Counted from the first letter of the stretch, positions 1-9,379 are shown. The stretch: DNA of 64,000 bases from Streptomyces wuyuanensis (GCF_900103455.1 NZ_FNHI01000008.1:124001-188000); one strand, 5' to 3'. Notes: generated by a model from the sequence alone, not told the origin. Made by a program: numbers and translations.

Positions 1-1756
1 CGTTCGGAGCCGCACTCCCGTCCTCCGGCTCACGGGTCACCACCGCCCGGTACCGCGGTTCGTCGCGCAGCAGGTCGCGGTGCGTTCCCACGGCCTCCAC
101 CGCCCCCTCGTGGACCAGGACGACCCGGTCGGCCCGGTCGAGCAGCAGAGGCGAGGACGTGAACACCACGGTCGTCCGGCCCTCCCGCAGCGTCCGTACG
201 CCGTTCGCGATCCGTGCCTCCGTGTGCGAGTCCACGGCGGAGGTCGGCTCGTCGAGCACCAGCACGTCCGGGTCCGCCACCAGCGACCGGGCCAGCGCCA
301 GCCGTTGGCGCTGCCCGCCGGAGAGCGACCGGCCGCGTTCGGTGATGGGCGCCGTCGCCGGGTCCTCGTCCAGGGACGCCTGGGCGAGCGCGCCGAGGAC
401 GTCGCCGCACTCGGCCGCGGCCAGTGCCGCCTCCGCCGACACCGCGCGGGAGGCCGGCACGTTCAGCAGTTCGGCGAGCGTGCCGGACAGCAGTACCGGG
501 TCCTTGTCCTGCACCAGGACCTTCGTCCTGGCCGTCTCCAGCGGGAGTTCGTCGAGCGCCACGCCGCCGAGCAGCACGGACGGCAGCCCCTCCGGTTCGG
601 GCGGATGGCCGCCCAGGCGTTCGGCGAGCCGCCCCGCCGCGTCCGGATCGCCGCACACCACGGCGGTCAGCCGGCCGTCCGGGGCGAGCAGCCCGGTGGC
701 CGGGTCGTAGAGATCGCCCGCGGCGGGGACCGTGCCCGCGACCCCGGGGGCGCCGCCGGTCGCCCGCTCCAGGGCCAGCACCCGCGCCGCCCGCCGCGCC
801 GATGGGCGGGAGAAGGAGTACGCCATCGCGATCTCCTCGAAGTGCCGCAGCGGGTAGGTCAGCAGCATCACCGCGCTGTAGACGGTGACGAGTTCACCGA
901 CGTCGATCCGGCCGTCGCCGACCAGCCCGATGCCGTACCAGACCACGGCGATCAGCAGCAGGCCCGGCAGCAGCACCTGGAGCGCCGTGATCAGCGACCA
1001 CATCCGGGCGCTGCGGACCGCGGCGCGGCGCACCTCCTGCGAGGCGCGGCGGTAGCGGTCGAGGAACAGGTCCTCGCCCCCGATGCCGCGCAGCACGCGC
1101 AGGCCCGCGACGGTGTCGGAGGCGAGTTCGGTGGCTCTGCCCGCCTTCTCGCGCTGGACGTCGGCCAGCCGGGTCGCGCGGGGCAGCAGCGGCAGCACAC
1201 CGAGCGCCATGACCGGGACGCCCAGGGCGACGAGGACGCCGAGCGCGGGCTGGTAGAACAACAGCGCCACGCAGACGAGGACGATCGTGAGGGCAGCGGC
1301 GAGAAACCGCGAGACGGCCTCCACGAACCAGCCGATCTTCTCGACGTCGCTCGTGGAGACCGCGACGACCTCGCCGGCGGCGACCCGCCGGGTGAGCGTG
1401 GAGCCGAGCTCGGCGGTTCTGCGCGCGAGCAGTTGCTGGGTGCGCGCCGCCGCGGTGATCCAGTTGGTGACGGCCGTGCGGTGCAGCATGGTGTCGCCCG
1501 CGGCGATGCACACGCCCGCCAGCGCGATCAGCCCGCCCGCGAACGCGAGAGCGGTGCCGGAGCGCTCCACGACGGACTGGACGGCGATGCCCACGCCGTA
1601 GGGGAGGGCCATCACGGAGGAGAAGTGCAGCAGTCCCCAGACCAGTGACGCGAACTGGCCGCCGAGCTGACGCCGCCCGAGCCAGACGAGAAATCTGAGA
1701 CCCGACCTGACATCAGGTGTGCCGGGATCGGGGAAGGGGAGATCGCGAATCTGCAT
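1..1756 (-). CDS. ABC transporter, fused membrane/ATPase half-transporter with degenerate ATP site (3' end beyond window)
   Basis: About 585 residues are visible, missing only the last few. An N-terminal helical membrane domain (about residues 25-320) is followed by a nucleotide-binding domain. The signature LSGGQRQRLALARSL (near residue 475) and Walker B VLVLDEPTSAVD (near 495) are intact. The Walker A position (near 360) reads VVCGDPDAAGRL, with no GxxGxGK(S/T) lysine, and the switch-loop histidine is replaced in TTVVFTSSPLLL (near 530). It is therefore probably the non-catalytic half of a heterodimeric exporter, whose partner would lie to the left of the window. Start ATG at 1756 is chosen because GGGA lies 5 bases upstream; an in-frame GTG further upstream has poor spacing. 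Substrate unknown. The family call is secure; loss of hydrolysis is inferred. Confidence 0.88.
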   Translation of the reverse strand, partial: MQIRDLPFPDPGTPDVRSGLRFLVWLGRRQLGGQFASLVWGLLHFSSVMALPYGVGIAVQSVVERSGTALAFAGGLIALAGVCIAAGDTMLHRTAVTNWITAAARTQQLLARRTAELGSTLTRRVAAGEVVAVSTSDVEKIGWFVEAVSRFLAAALTIVLVCVALLFYQPALGVLVALGVPVMALGVLPLLPRATRLADVQREKAGRATELASDTVAGLRVLRGIGGEDLFLDRYRRASQEVRRAAVRSARMWSLITALQVLLPGLLLIAVVWYGIGLVGDGRIDVGELVTVYSAVMLLTYPLRHFEEIAMAYSFSRPSARRAARVLALERATGGAPGVAGTVPAAGDLYDPATGLLAPDGRLTAVVCGDPDAAGRLAERLGGHPPEPEGLPSVLLGGVALDELPLETARTKVLVQDKDPVLLSGTLAELLNVPASRAVSAEAALAAAECGDVLGALAQASLDEDPATAPITERGRSLSGGQRQRLALARSLVADPDVLVLDEPTSAVDSHTEARIANGVRTLREGRTTVVFTSSPLLLDRADRVVLVHEGAVEAVGTHRDLLRDEPRYRAVVTREPEDGSAAPN

Positions 1757-2211
1757 GACATCCCAGATCGTTCGGAATGAGCGGCTCGGACGTGCAAGGT
1801 TCACTCTCCGCGGTCGCACGGGGCAACCGATTTTCGGGGCGACACCGGCAATCCGGCCAAGATCGCCCGAAGCCTCCCGCTTCCGGGCGCATCTCCGGGG
1901 TACGTCCGCCGACGAGGCGGGCGGAGTGCGGCGCGGCGCTCGTGCCCGGGCGGCCCACCGTCGTTGCGCATGCGGGACGGTTCTGGAGCCGGCCGCATCG
2001 TGGGGGAGTGCCGGCCGGAAGGATGGCGGGCTCCGGATGTTCCGGATGCCGTCCGCGCCTTCGTCGGTTTCTGCGGACGGGCAGGGAGCTGCGCGGCGGG
2101 CGCGGCGGGCCGGGAGAAGCGCGCCCAAGGCAGTACCGGGCGGGGAGCCGGGCCGGCGTGACCCGCCGCGGGACCCGGGCGGTGCGGCCGGGTCCCACGG
2201 CACGCGGCCGG
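1757..2211. other. intergenic stretch, no gene recognised
   Basis: 455 bases between the start of the ABC half-transporter and the end of the GH109 gene, both on the minus strand. Open frames here lack family resemblance and ribosome-binding sites. It presumably holds the ABC gene promoter, but I could not pick a convincing one. Confidence 0.5.
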
Positions 2212-3660
2212 CTAACCGGGCCGTTCCGAGTCCACCCCGGAGCGGGCCTTGCGCCACTCGCCCCGGGTGAAGTCCGGGAACTCCTGCGGGGCACCGTTCG
2301 CCTTCACCGACAGATGGCTCAGCGGAACCGGAGCCGTCCACGTCGCCGCGTCGTACACGTCGAAGTCGGGCGCCAGACCCAGCAGCATGCACTGCATCAG
2401 CCGGAACACCATGATGTAGTCCATGCCTCCGTGGCCGCCGGGCGGGTTGCTGTGCTCCTTCCAGAGCCAGTGGTCCCAGTCGGCGTAGGAGGCGAAGTCC
2501 CCCCACTGGTGGTTCTTGTGGTCGGGCTCCACATAGATCCGTGCCGGGTAGTCCTCGAACACCCCCTTGGTGCCGCCCAGGCTGTTGATCCGGCTGTAGG
2601 GATGCGGCGTCGAGACGTCGTGCTCGAGCCGTATCACCCGTCCCTTCGCCGTTCGCACCATGCTGATGGTGCGGTCGCTCTCGATGTACGTCTCCTTCCA
2701 GCTGGCGTCGCCCGGAGGCACGTGCGCCTCCCGGTACTCGGCGAGCCCCAGCGCGGGAGTGCCGAAGCTGCTGATGCTGACGGGCCGGTCGCCCCGGTTG
2801 ACGTCCATGTAGTTGGCCACCGGGCCGAAGCCGTGGTTGGGGTAGAGGTCCCCGCGCAACCGGGTGTGCCACAGCCGCCGCCAGGGACCCTCGTAGTACG
2901 TCGGCGAGAACATCAGCTCCCGCAGATCGTGGTTGTAGGCGCCGGCTCCGTGCAGCAGCTCCCCGAACAGCCCGGCGTGCGCCATCCGCAGCACCCGCAT
3001 CTCGTTCCGCCCGTAACAGCAGTTCTCCAGCTGTACGCAGTGGCGCCTCGTGCGCTCCGACAGATCGACCAGCGTCCACAGTTCGTCGAGACGCATCGCG
3101 ACGGGGCACTCCACACCGACGTGCTTGCCGTTCAGCAGCGCCGACCTCGCCATCGCGAAGTGCAGCTCCCAGGGTGTCGCGACGTAGACGAAGTCGATGT
3201 CGCCGCGCTCGCAGAGCTTCTCGTAGTCGTGCTCGCCCTTGGCGTAGACGGCGGGTGCGGGCTGTCCGGCGCCGACCACCTTCGCCGCGGCGGCCTCCGC
3301 CTTGTCCTTCACCGGGTCGCAGACCGCGACGACACGGACGCCGGGCACGGCCAGATACAGCTCGATCATCGAGGCGCCGCGATTGCCCAGGCCGATGATC
3401 CCCACCCGGACGGTGCTCCGCCGTTCGAACGGAACTCCCGCCATCGTGCGGCCTTTGCGGGTGGGAGCGGCGGTCCGCGACACCGTCTCCGCCGCGCCCG
3501 CGCCCGCGCTCTCCGCCGCCGAAGCCGTCCCGCTGCCGGCGGCACCGAGCGCCAGACCGGCCCCGGCGACTCCGGCGGTCGTCCTGAGAACGGAACGGCG
3601 GCTCACCGAGCCGCCGTCGCCGTCCCCGGTGCCCTGGTTCCCGGGTGCTGCGTCGTTCAT
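2212..3660 (-). CDS. Tat-exported Gfo/Idh/MocA-type glycosidase, GH109 family (alpha-N-acetylgalactosaminidase-like)
   Basis: 482 residues. The N terminus has a twin-arginine signal ([11 protein letters not shown], residues 18-28) followed by a hydrophobic, Ala-rich segment, so the enzyme is likely exported folded with its nucleotide bound. A Rossmann domain follows ([14 protein letters not shown], about 87-100). The stretch [20 protein letters not shown] matches the GH109 active-site region. GH109 enzymes use bound NAD to cleave terminal alpha-GalNAc by a redox mechanism; substrate here is inferred from the family. ATG 3660 is preceded by AGGAGG with 4-base spacing; the frame stays open upstream but without family resemblance. 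Paired 11-base direct repeats lie about 100 bases upstream. Confidence 0.88.
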   Translation of the reverse strand: MNDAAPGNQGTGDGDGGSVSRRSVLRTTAGVAGAGLALGAAGSGTASAAESAGAGAAETVSRTAAPTRKGRTMAGVPFERRSTVRVGIIGLGNRGASMIELYLAVPGVRVVAVCDPVKDKAEAAAAKVVGAGQPAPAVYAKGEHDYEKLCERGDIDFVYVATPWELHFAMARSALLNGKHVGVECPVAMRLDELWTLVDLSERTRRHCVQLENCCYGRNEMRVLRMAHAGLFGELLHGAGAYNHDLRELMFSPTYYEGPWRRLWHTRLRGDLYPNHGFGPVANYMDVNRGDRPVSISSFGTPALGLAEYREAHVPPGDASWKETYIESDRTISMVRTAKGRVIRLEHDVSTPHPYSRINSLGGTKGVFEDYPARIYVEPDHKNHQWGDFASYADWDHWLWKEHSNPPGGHGGMDYIMVFRLMQCMLLGLAPDFDVYDAATWTAPVPLSHLSVKANGAPQEFPDFTRGEWRKARSGVDSERPG

Positions 3661-3750
3661 CGAACCTCCTGTAGCCGGTGCACATGGCTGGTTCATGAAT
3701 TCCGGTAAGGACCCTGGCCGTTGGGACTCCTGAGAGGCAAGAGCAGCAGT

Positions 3751-3783
3751 TGGACTCTTGTTGCCGGGCTCATGGACTCTTGT
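3751..3783. promoter_or_regulatory. paired 11-base direct repeats upstream of GH109
   Basis: TGGACTCTTGT occurs at 3751-3761 and again at 3773-3783, exactly 22 bases apart (two helical turns); a weaker copy (TGGGACTCCTG) lies near 3722. They sit between the GH109 start (3660, minus) and the GNAT start (3848, plus). This looks like a regulator-binding arrangement; the regulator is unknown. Confidence 0.4.
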
Positions 3784-3847
3784 CGCTGCCGGCGACCGTC
3801 CCGGCAGGCCATTCCGGTGACGGCACGAACTCCTTAGGCTGGCGATC

Positions 3848-4306
3848 ATGGCGGACTGGGAGATCCGGCCGGCTTCGGTCGGGGACATCGAGGCGGTCGC
3901 CGAGTTGCGGGCCGCGGTGCTGCGGGCCGATCTGGAGCGGCTCGGGCGGTACGACGAGCGGCGGGTGCGACAGCGGCTGAGGGGCGGGTTCGCCCCCGCG
4001 CACACCTGGGTGATCGAGGTGGGCGGCGCGTTCGCCGGCTGTGTGTCGCTGCGGCCGGCGGCGGACGCCCACTGGCTGGAGCACTTCTACCTGCTCCCGC
4101 GTCTGCAGGGCCGCGGCATCGGTGCGGCCCTGCTGCGGAGGCTGCTGGAGGGGTGCGATCGCGACGGCCTCCGGGTCCGGCTGAACGTGCTCCAGGGCAG
4201 TGCGGCCCGGCGGCTGTACGAGCGGCACGGATTCACGCTCGAGGCCGAGGATCCGGTGGACGTGTTCATGGTGCGCGAGCCGGCCCCGGCCGTGCGCGGC
4301 GCATGA
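3848..4306 (+). CDS. GNAT family N-acetyltransferase
   Basis: 152 residues, normal for a single GNAT domain. The acetyl-CoA pyrophosphate-binding motif is visible as [20 protein letters not shown] (about residues 81-100), followed by the usual C-terminal [21 protein letters not shown]. It transfers an acetyl group from acetyl-CoA to an amine; the acceptor cannot be told from sequence. No clear ribosome-binding site precedes ATG 3848, while TAGGCT lies 7 bases upstream, so the transcript may be leaderless or nearly so. Convergent with the MarR gene. Confidence 0.9.
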   Translation: MADWEIRPASVGDIEAVAELRAAVLRADLERLGRYDERRVRQRLRGGFAPAHTWVIEVGGAFAGCVSLRPAADAHWLEHFYLLPRLQGRGIGAALLRRLLEGCDRDGLRVRLNVLQGSAARRLYERHGFTLEAEDPVDVFMVREPAPAVRGA

Positions 4307-4396
4307 GCGGAGGGCGGGCGGGCTCGGCCGCCGGATCGGGCACGACTTGAGGTGTCGGGCGTGAGGTGTCGGGTGTGACGTGTCGGACGTGACGGC

Positions 4397-4852
4397 CTAG
4401 CAGGCCGGGCCCGCGCCTCCGTCGGTCAGCGCCGAGAGCAGCCCGCCCAGAGCCTCGCGCTGCTCGGCGGTCAGGGGCGCCAGGATGTCCTCGGCCGCCG
4501 CGCGCCGGGCGCCGCGCAGTTCGCGCAGGGTGGTGCGTCCGAGGTCGGTGAGCTCCACCCGCACCACTCGGCGGTTCGTCGGATCGGGAACCCGGCGGAC
4601 GCGGCCACCCGCCTCCAGCCCGTCGACCAGCGTGGTGACCGCGCGCGGCACCACCTCCAGGCGGTCGGCCAGATCGGCCATGCGCGGGGCACCGTCGTAC
4701 TGGGCGACCACCCGCAGCAGCCGGGCCTGGGCGGGCGTGATGCCGACCGGCTGCAGATGCTGCCTCTGGATGCGCTGCAGTCGGCGCGTCAGCCGCAGCA
4801 GCTGCTCGGCGAGGACGCCGTCCGCGTCGGGAACGGGGCTTGGGGTGGTCAT
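4397..4852 (-). CDS. MarR family transcriptional regulator
   Basis: 151 residues with the MarR winged helix-turn-helix: ITPAQARLLRVVAQYDGAPRMADLADRLEV followed by RAVTTLVDGLEAGGRVRRVPDPTNRRVVRVELT (recognition helix and wing). The gene is divergent from an ABC exporter; a perfect 14-base palindrome in the 95-base gap is the likely operator. This layout (MarR next to a drug-type exporter) usually means the regulator represses both until a ligand binds. Ligand unknown. Confidence 0.92.
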   Translation of the reverse strand: MTTPSPVPDADGVLAEQLLRLTRRLQRIQRQHLQPVGITPAQARLLRVVAQYDGAPRMADLADRLEVVPRAVTTLVDGLEAGGRVRRVPDPTNRRVVRVELTDLGRTTLRELRGARRAAAEDILAPLTAEQREALGGLLSALTDGGAGPAC

Positions 4853-4869
4853 GCACGGACGATATCAGG

Positions 4870-4883
4870 ACCATGTTCATGGT
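4870..4883. promoter_or_regulatory. palindrome, likely MarR operator
   Basis: ACCATG-TT-CATGGT, 6-base perfect arms around two bases, 18 bases upstream of the MarR start and 65 upstream of the exporter start. The surrounding AT-richer stretch (TATAGGTAATAATG) probably carries promoter elements for the divergent genes. Confidence 0.6.
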
Positions 4884-4947
4884 GAGTATAGGTAATAATG
4901 AGCTATGCTCTTCGAGCCGACCGGTCCCCGACCCGCGGAAGGAGCCC

Positions 4948-6768
4948 ATGCGCACCCACGACGGTCCGTCCTGGACACCTCCCGACCGCCCGCTGGACCC
5001 CACGCTGCCCGCCCAGCCCGCCCAGGTGCGGCGCATCCTCCGGCTCTTCCGGCCCTACCGGGCGAAGCTCGCCGTCGTGGGTCTGCTCGTCGGAGCGGCG
5101 TCGCTCGTGTCGGTGGCCTCGCCGTTCCTGCTGCGCGAGATCCTCGACACCGCGATCCCGCAGGGCCGCACCGGCCTGCTGTCGCTTCTCGCCCTCGGGA
5201 TGATCCTCGCTGCCGTGACGACGAGCGTCTTCGGCGTGCTGCAGACCCTGATCTCGACCACGGTCGGCCAGCGGGTGATGCACGACCTCCGAACCGGCGT
5301 CTACGCCCAGCTGCAGCGCATGCCGCTCGCGTTCTTCACCCGGACGCGGACCGGTGAGGTCCAGTCCCGCATCGCCAACGACATCGGCGGCATGCAGGCG
5401 ACGGTCACGTCCACGGCCACCTCCCTGGTCTCCAACCTGACGGCAGTCGTGGCCACGATCGTCGCCATGCTTGCGCTCGACTGGCGGCTCACGGTCGTCT
5501 CCCTCGTACTGCTGCCGGTGTTCGTGTGGATCAGCCGCAGGGTCGGCCGCGAGCGCAAGGCCATCACCACCCAGCGGCAGAAACAGATGGCGGCCATGGC
5601 CGCGACGGTCACCGAGTCGCTGTCGGTCAGCGGCATTCTCCTCGGCCGCACCATGGGCCGGGCCGACTCGCTCACCCGGTCCTTCGCCGACGAGTCGGAG
5701 CGCCTCGTCGATCTGGAGGTCCGCTCCAGCATGGCCGGGCGGTGGCGGATGGCCGTCATCGCCATCGTCATGGCGGCGATGCCCGCTTTCCTGTACTGGG
5801 CCGCGGGTCTCACCCTCCAGTCCGGCGGGTCCACGATCTCGATCGGCACCCTCGTCGCCTTCGTCTCGCTGCAGCAGGGACTTTTCCGTCCCGCCGTGAG
5901 CCTGCTGTCGACGGGCGTCCAGATCCAGACGTCACTCGCCCTGTTCCAGCGGATCTTCGAGTATCTGGACCTCCGGGTCGACATCACCGAGCCGGAGGAC
6001 CCGGTCCGGCTGGACAAGGTCGCCGGGGAAGTGCGGTTCGAGAAGGTGGGCTTCGCCTACGACAGCAGAAGCGGCCTGACGCTCGACGGCATCGGGATCA
6101 CAGTGCCGGCCGGCGGGAGCCTCGCCGTGGTCGGGCCCACCGGTTCCGGGAAGTCCACCCTCAGCTATCTGGTGCCCCGGCTCTACGACGTCACGGAAGG
6201 CAGGGTCACCCTCGACGGCGTCGACGTCCGCGACCTCGACTTCGACACCCTCTCCCGGGCCGTGGGCGTCGTCTCCCAGGAGACGTACCTGTTCCACGCG
6301 TCCGTCGCCGACAACCTGCGCTTCGCCAAGCCGGACGCCACGGACGCCGAGATCGAGGCGGCGGCACGCGCGGCGCAGATCCACGACCACATCGCCTCGC
6401 TGCCCGACGGCTACGACACGCTCGTGGGGGAGCGGGGATACCGATTCTCCGGCGGTGAGAAGCAGCGGCTCGCCATCGCCCGCACGATCCTGCGCGATCC
6501 GCCGGTGCTCATCCTGGACGAGGCCACGAGCGCTCTCGACACCCGCACGGAGCACGCCGTGCAGCAGGCCATCGACGCGCTCTCCGCCGGACGTACGACG
6601 ATCACCATCGCCCACCGGCTCTCGACCGTGCGCGACGCCGACCAGATCGTCGTCCTCGACGGCGGGCGGATCGCCGAGCGCGGGACGCACGAGGAGCTGA
6701 TCGAGCGGAACGGGCGATATGCCGCCCTGCTGCGCAGGGACGCCCAACTGGCACCGGCCGTTTCCTGA
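4948..6768 (+). CDS. ABC exporter, fused membrane/ATPase half-transporter
   Basis: 606 residues. A six-helix exporter domain (about 35-330) precedes a complete nucleotide-binding domain: Walker A VGPTGSGKST (near 396), signature FSGGEKQRLAIARTIL (near 500), Walker B VLILDEATSALD (near 520) and switch histidine in TITIAHRLSTV. With all catalytic motifs present it can work as a homodimeric multidrug/lipid-type exporter in the cytoplasmic membrane. ATG 4948 follows GGAAGGAG with 4-base spacing; the open frame extends upstream to 4840 but that would overlap the operator and the MarR gene. Probably controlled by the divergent MarR protein. Confidence 0.93.
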   Translation: MRTHDGPSWTPPDRPLDPTLPAQPAQVRRILRLFRPYRAKLAVVGLLVGAASLVSVASPFLLREILDTAIPQGRTGLLSLLALGMILAAVTTSVFGVLQTLISTTVGQRVMHDLRTGVYAQLQRMPLAFFTRTRTGEVQSRIANDIGGMQATVTSTATSLVSNLTAVVATIVAMLALDWRLTVVSLVLLPVFVWISRRVGRERKAITTQRQKQMAAMAATVTESLSVSGILLGRTMGRADSLTRSFADESERLVDLEVRSSMAGRWRMAVIAIVMAAMPAFLYWAAGLTLQSGGSTISIGTLVAFVSLQQGLFRPAVSLLSTGVQIQTSLALFQRIFEYLDLRVDITEPEDPVRLDKVAGEVRFEKVGFAYDSRSGLTLDGIGITVPAGGSLAVVGPTGSGKSTLSYLVPRLYDVTEGRVTLDGVDVRDLDFDTLSRAVGVVSQETYLFHASVADNLRFAKPDATDAEIEAAARAAQIHDHIASLPDGYDTLVGERGYRFSGGEKQRLAIARTILRDPPVLILDEATSALDTRTEHAVQQAIDALSAGRTTITIAHRLSTVRDADQIVVLDGGRIAERGTHEELIERNGRYAALLRRDAQLAPAVS

Positions 6769-6897
6769 ACGGTCTCCTGAGCAGCCGGTCGTGCGGCGCG
6801 CCCTCCGTCATCCGTACGTCGGCGCGGAGACCGGTTTGCCGAAGGGCTGACGGCGCGGGTTCCGTTATGTCTGGTTTGAGCGGGTTAGCGTGCCCGT

Positions 6898-7776
6898 ATG
6901 AAGAGGGAGTTCCCGAAGGCCCGGCGTCGTCGCCGCATGCTCCGTCTGACGCGCCGTGGCCGACTCCTGCTGTTCGCGGGCGTGGTCGGCCTCATCGGCG
7001 CGGCGACGGCCGTCGTCCTGACACTGCTGCCCCAGCCGAAGAAGAAGCCCACCGCGCCACAGGCGCGGCCGAAGACCCTGCTCATCCCGGAAGGGTGGCG
7101 GTCCTCGCAGATCTACGCCGCGGTGGACAAGGCGCTCGGAGTCCGAGCCGGCACCACCCGCCGGACGGCCACCGCCGCGGACTCGCGGCTGCGGCTGCCG
7201 GCGGACGCCCGCGGCAATCCCGAGGGCTACCTCTTCCCGGCGACCTATCCCGTGGGCCCCAAGTCGACCCCGGGCAGCCTGCTCAGCTTCATGGTGAACA
7301 CCGCGGGCCATCGCTTCGGCACCTCGTCCCTCAACGACGAGGCGCGACGCCACGGCATGACGCTCCATCAGACGGTGATCCTCGCCAGCATCGTCCAGGC
7401 GGAGGCGGACACGGCCGAGGACATGGCGCGGGTGGCGCGCGTCGTGCACAACCGGATCGCCCGGAACATGCCGCTCCAGATGGACTCCACACTCAACTAC
7501 GCGCTGAACCGCTCGACCCTGGACACCACCCGGCAGGACACCGGTCTGCAGAGCCCCTACAACACCTATGTGCACCGGGGTCTGCCGCCGACACCGATCG
7601 GGAACCCGGGCGAGGCCGCGATGAAGGCGGCCGTCCGGCCGGCGAAGGGCGACTGGCTGTACTTCGTCACCGTCAAGCCCGGGGACACTCGCTTCACCGC
7701 CGACTACGAGGAACACAACCGGCACGTCGCCGAGTTCAACAAGATCCGCGCCGGCGCGGGCGCCACCTCAGGGTGA
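6898..7776 (+). CDS. MltG/YceG-like endolytic murein transglycosylase
   Basis: 292 residues. A basic N terminus is followed by one membrane helix (about 22-43), then an extracytoplasmic YceG domain. MltG enzymes cut nascent glycan strands and end their synthesis. The catalytic region reads ILASIVQAEADTAED, with the conserved glutamate near residue 169, followed by RVVHNRIARNMPLQMDSTLN, SPYNTYVHRGLPPTPIGNPG and WLYFVTV, all typical. It lacks the long N-terminal extension of the main actinobacterial MltG, so it is probably a second copy. ATG 6898 has no Shine-Dalgarno sequence; TAGCGT at 6886-6891 is a plausible -10 element, so the message may be leaderless. Confidence 0.85.
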   Translation: MKREFPKARRRRRMLRLTRRGRLLLFAGVVGLIGAATAVVLTLLPQPKKKPTAPQARPKTLLIPEGWRSSQIYAAVDKALGVRAGTTRRTATAADSRLRLPADARGNPEGYLFPATYPVGPKSTPGSLLSFMVNTAGHRFGTSSLNDEARRHGMTLHQTVILASIVQAEADTAEDMARVARVVHNRIARNMPLQMDSTLNYALNRSTLDTTRQDTGLQSPYNTYVHRGLPPTPIGNPGEAAMKAAVRPAKGDWLYFVTVKPGDTRFTADYEEHNRHVAEFNKIRAGAGATSG

Positions 7777-8131
7777 CCGACGGGCGGTCCCGCCGCCGCG
7801 GAGCGAGTCCGCACGGGCGACGGGCGGGGCGGGCGAGGGCCAGCAGCGCCGCCGCGGGGACAAAAGCCGGGCGACGGGGAGCCGCGGGATGGGCCGCACC
7901 GCCGGCCACGACCGGGACCTGAGGCACCGGGACCTGAGGCACCGGGATCTGAGTCACCGGGATCTGAGTCACCGGGATCTGACGCACACCGAAGCCTCGG
8001 CCGGGCAGGCGGAACACTCCGCCGGCCCCGGGGGCGCTTCGGCGGCCTCGAGGCCGCGAGCCGTCTCGGCCCGGGGGTGTCCAAGCCCGCGGGGCCGTCT
8101 CGGCCGTGGGTGTACCAAGCCCGCGGGGGTC
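7777..8131. other. convergent intergenic stretch carrying a tandem repeat
   Basis: 355 bases between the convergent mltG-like and monooxygenase genes. It holds the 15-base tandem repeats at 7911-7985 and short GC-rich duplications (CCAAGCCCGCGGGG occurs twice near 8080-8130). Frames crossing the repeat on either strand encode pentapeptide runs that look like by-products of the repeat. Confidence 0.5.
7911..7985. repeat. five tandem 15-base repeats
   Basis: Units: two copies of ACCGGGACCTGAGGC, two of ACCGGGATCTGAGTC, one of ACCGGGATCTGACGC. The unit length is a multiple of three, so it codes for HRDLx-type pentapeptides on one strand and PVTQI-type on the other, but neither frame looks like a gene. 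Likely to vary in copy number between strains. Confidence 0.92.
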
Positions 8132-9274
8132 TCACACGGGGACGGCGGCGAGATCGCCGGTCGGCTCTTCCGGCGGCCGCGGGGCGTCGGACCGGCCGGC
8201 CGGCGGAACCCGGTCCAGAAGGCGCTGGATCTCGTTGACCGCGGCCCGTCCGGCCCGGTTGGCGCCGATCGTCGAGGCCGACGGTCCGTAGCCGACGAGA
8301 TGGACGCGCTCGTCCCGCACCGCGCGGGTGCCCTCCACCGCGATGCCGCCGCCCGGTTCGCGCAGCCTCAGAGGGGCGAGGTGGTCGATCGCCGCACGGA
8401 AACCGGTGGCCCAGAGGATCACGTCCGCCTCGACCGTGCGGCCGTCGTCCCACGCCACCCCCTCCGGGGTGATCCTGTCGAACATCGGCAGCCGGTCGAG
8501 GACTCCCTGCTCGCGGGCCCGTCGTATCGCGTCGTTCATCGGCAGGCCCGTCACCGACACCACACTCTGCGGCGGAAGGCCCTTCCGGACCCGCTCCTCC
8601 ACCAGGGCGACGGCCGCGCGCCCCTGCACCTCGCCGAACGGGCCCTCGCGGAACACCGGTGGCCGCCGGGTCACCCAGGTGGTCCCCGCCGCCACCTCTG
8701 CGATCTCCATCAGATGCTGGGTCCCCGACGCCCCGCCGCCGACCACGACCACCCGCTGTCCGGCGAACGCCTCGGGCCCCGGGTACTGGGCCGTGTGCAG
8801 CTGCCTCCCTCGGAAGGTCTCCTGGCCCGGGTAGCGCGGCCAGAACGGCCGGTCCCAGGTGCCGGTGGCATTGACGAGCGCCCGTGCGGCGTACACGCCC
8901 TCCGACGTCTCCACCCGCAGCCGGCCGCTCTCGCCCTCGCGCACCGCGAGGACATGGACGGGCCGGTGCACCCGCAGCCCGAAGGCGTCCTCGTACCGGG
9001 TGAAGTACTCGCCGATGACCTCGGAGGACGGTCGGCCGTCGTCGGCGCCGGTCAGCTCCATGCCCGGCAGTGCGTGCATGCCGTGCACCTTGCCGTACGT
9101 CAGCGAGGGCCACCGGAACTGCCAGGCACCGCCGGGGCTCGGGGCATGGTCGAGGACCACGAAGTCGACATCGGGACGCAGTCCCACCCGCCGCAGGTGG
9201 TACGCGGCGGACAGCCCCGCCTGCCCGGCTCCGATGACGACCACGTCCGTGTCCCGGCCCGCAAAATCGTTCAC
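8132..9274 (-). CDS. FAD/NADPH-dependent monooxygenase (flavin-containing monooxygenase / CzcO-like)
   Basis: 380 residues. The first Rossmann fold (VVVIGAGQAGLSAAYHLRR) binds FAD near the N terminus; the second (RVVVVGGGASGTQHL, mid-protein) binds NADPH; the late motif VILWATGF is the third hallmark. Such enzymes insert one oxygen into soft nucleophiles; substrate unknown. I start at GTG 9274 (VNDFAGRDTD) because that matches close relatives. The frame stays open to 9607, but that upstream part encodes a decayed aldehyde dehydrogenase fragment, so an automatic call would give a false 491-residue fusion. No strong ribosome-binding site is visible before GTG 9274. Confidence 0.85.
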   Translation of the reverse strand: MNDFAGRDTDVVVIGAGQAGLSAAYHLRRVGLRPDVDFVVLDHAPSPGGAWQFRWPSLTYGKVHGMHALPGMELTGADDGRPSSEVIGEYFTRYEDAFGLRVHRPVHVLAVREGESGRLRVETSEGVYAARALVNATGTWDRPFWPRYPGQETFRGRQLHTAQYPGPEAFAGQRVVVVGGGASGTQHLMEIAEVAAGTTWVTRRPPVFREGPFGEVQGRAAVALVEERVRKGLPPQSVVSVTGLPMNDAIRRAREQGVLDRLPMFDRITPEGVAWDDGRTVEADVILWATGFRAAIDHLAPLRLREPGGGIAVEGTRAVRDERVHLVGYGPSASTIGANRAGRAAVNEIQRLLDRVPPAGRSDAPRPPEEPTGDLAAVPV

Positions 9275-9379
9275 GGTTCTACTAACAGGGGAGGTGTCGT
9301 GGATCTTCCCGCCGCTGCCGGAACTCGCCCGGCCCGTCCGCGGGACCGGCCCACGACGGTTGCGGGGCCGCTCAGAGGA

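Noticed and set aside
1777..3708. 643-residue plus-strand open frame opposite GH109
   Set aside because: Low-complexity, basic translation with no family features; the opposite strand encodes a clear Tat-exported enzyme.
7911..7985. possible CRISPR array
   Set aside because: The 15-base units are directly adjacent, without spacers.
7736..8017. 93-residue minus-strand frame with PVTQI repeats
   Set aside because: It overlaps the end of the mltG-like gene on the other strand, has no ribosome-binding site and is explained by the repeat.
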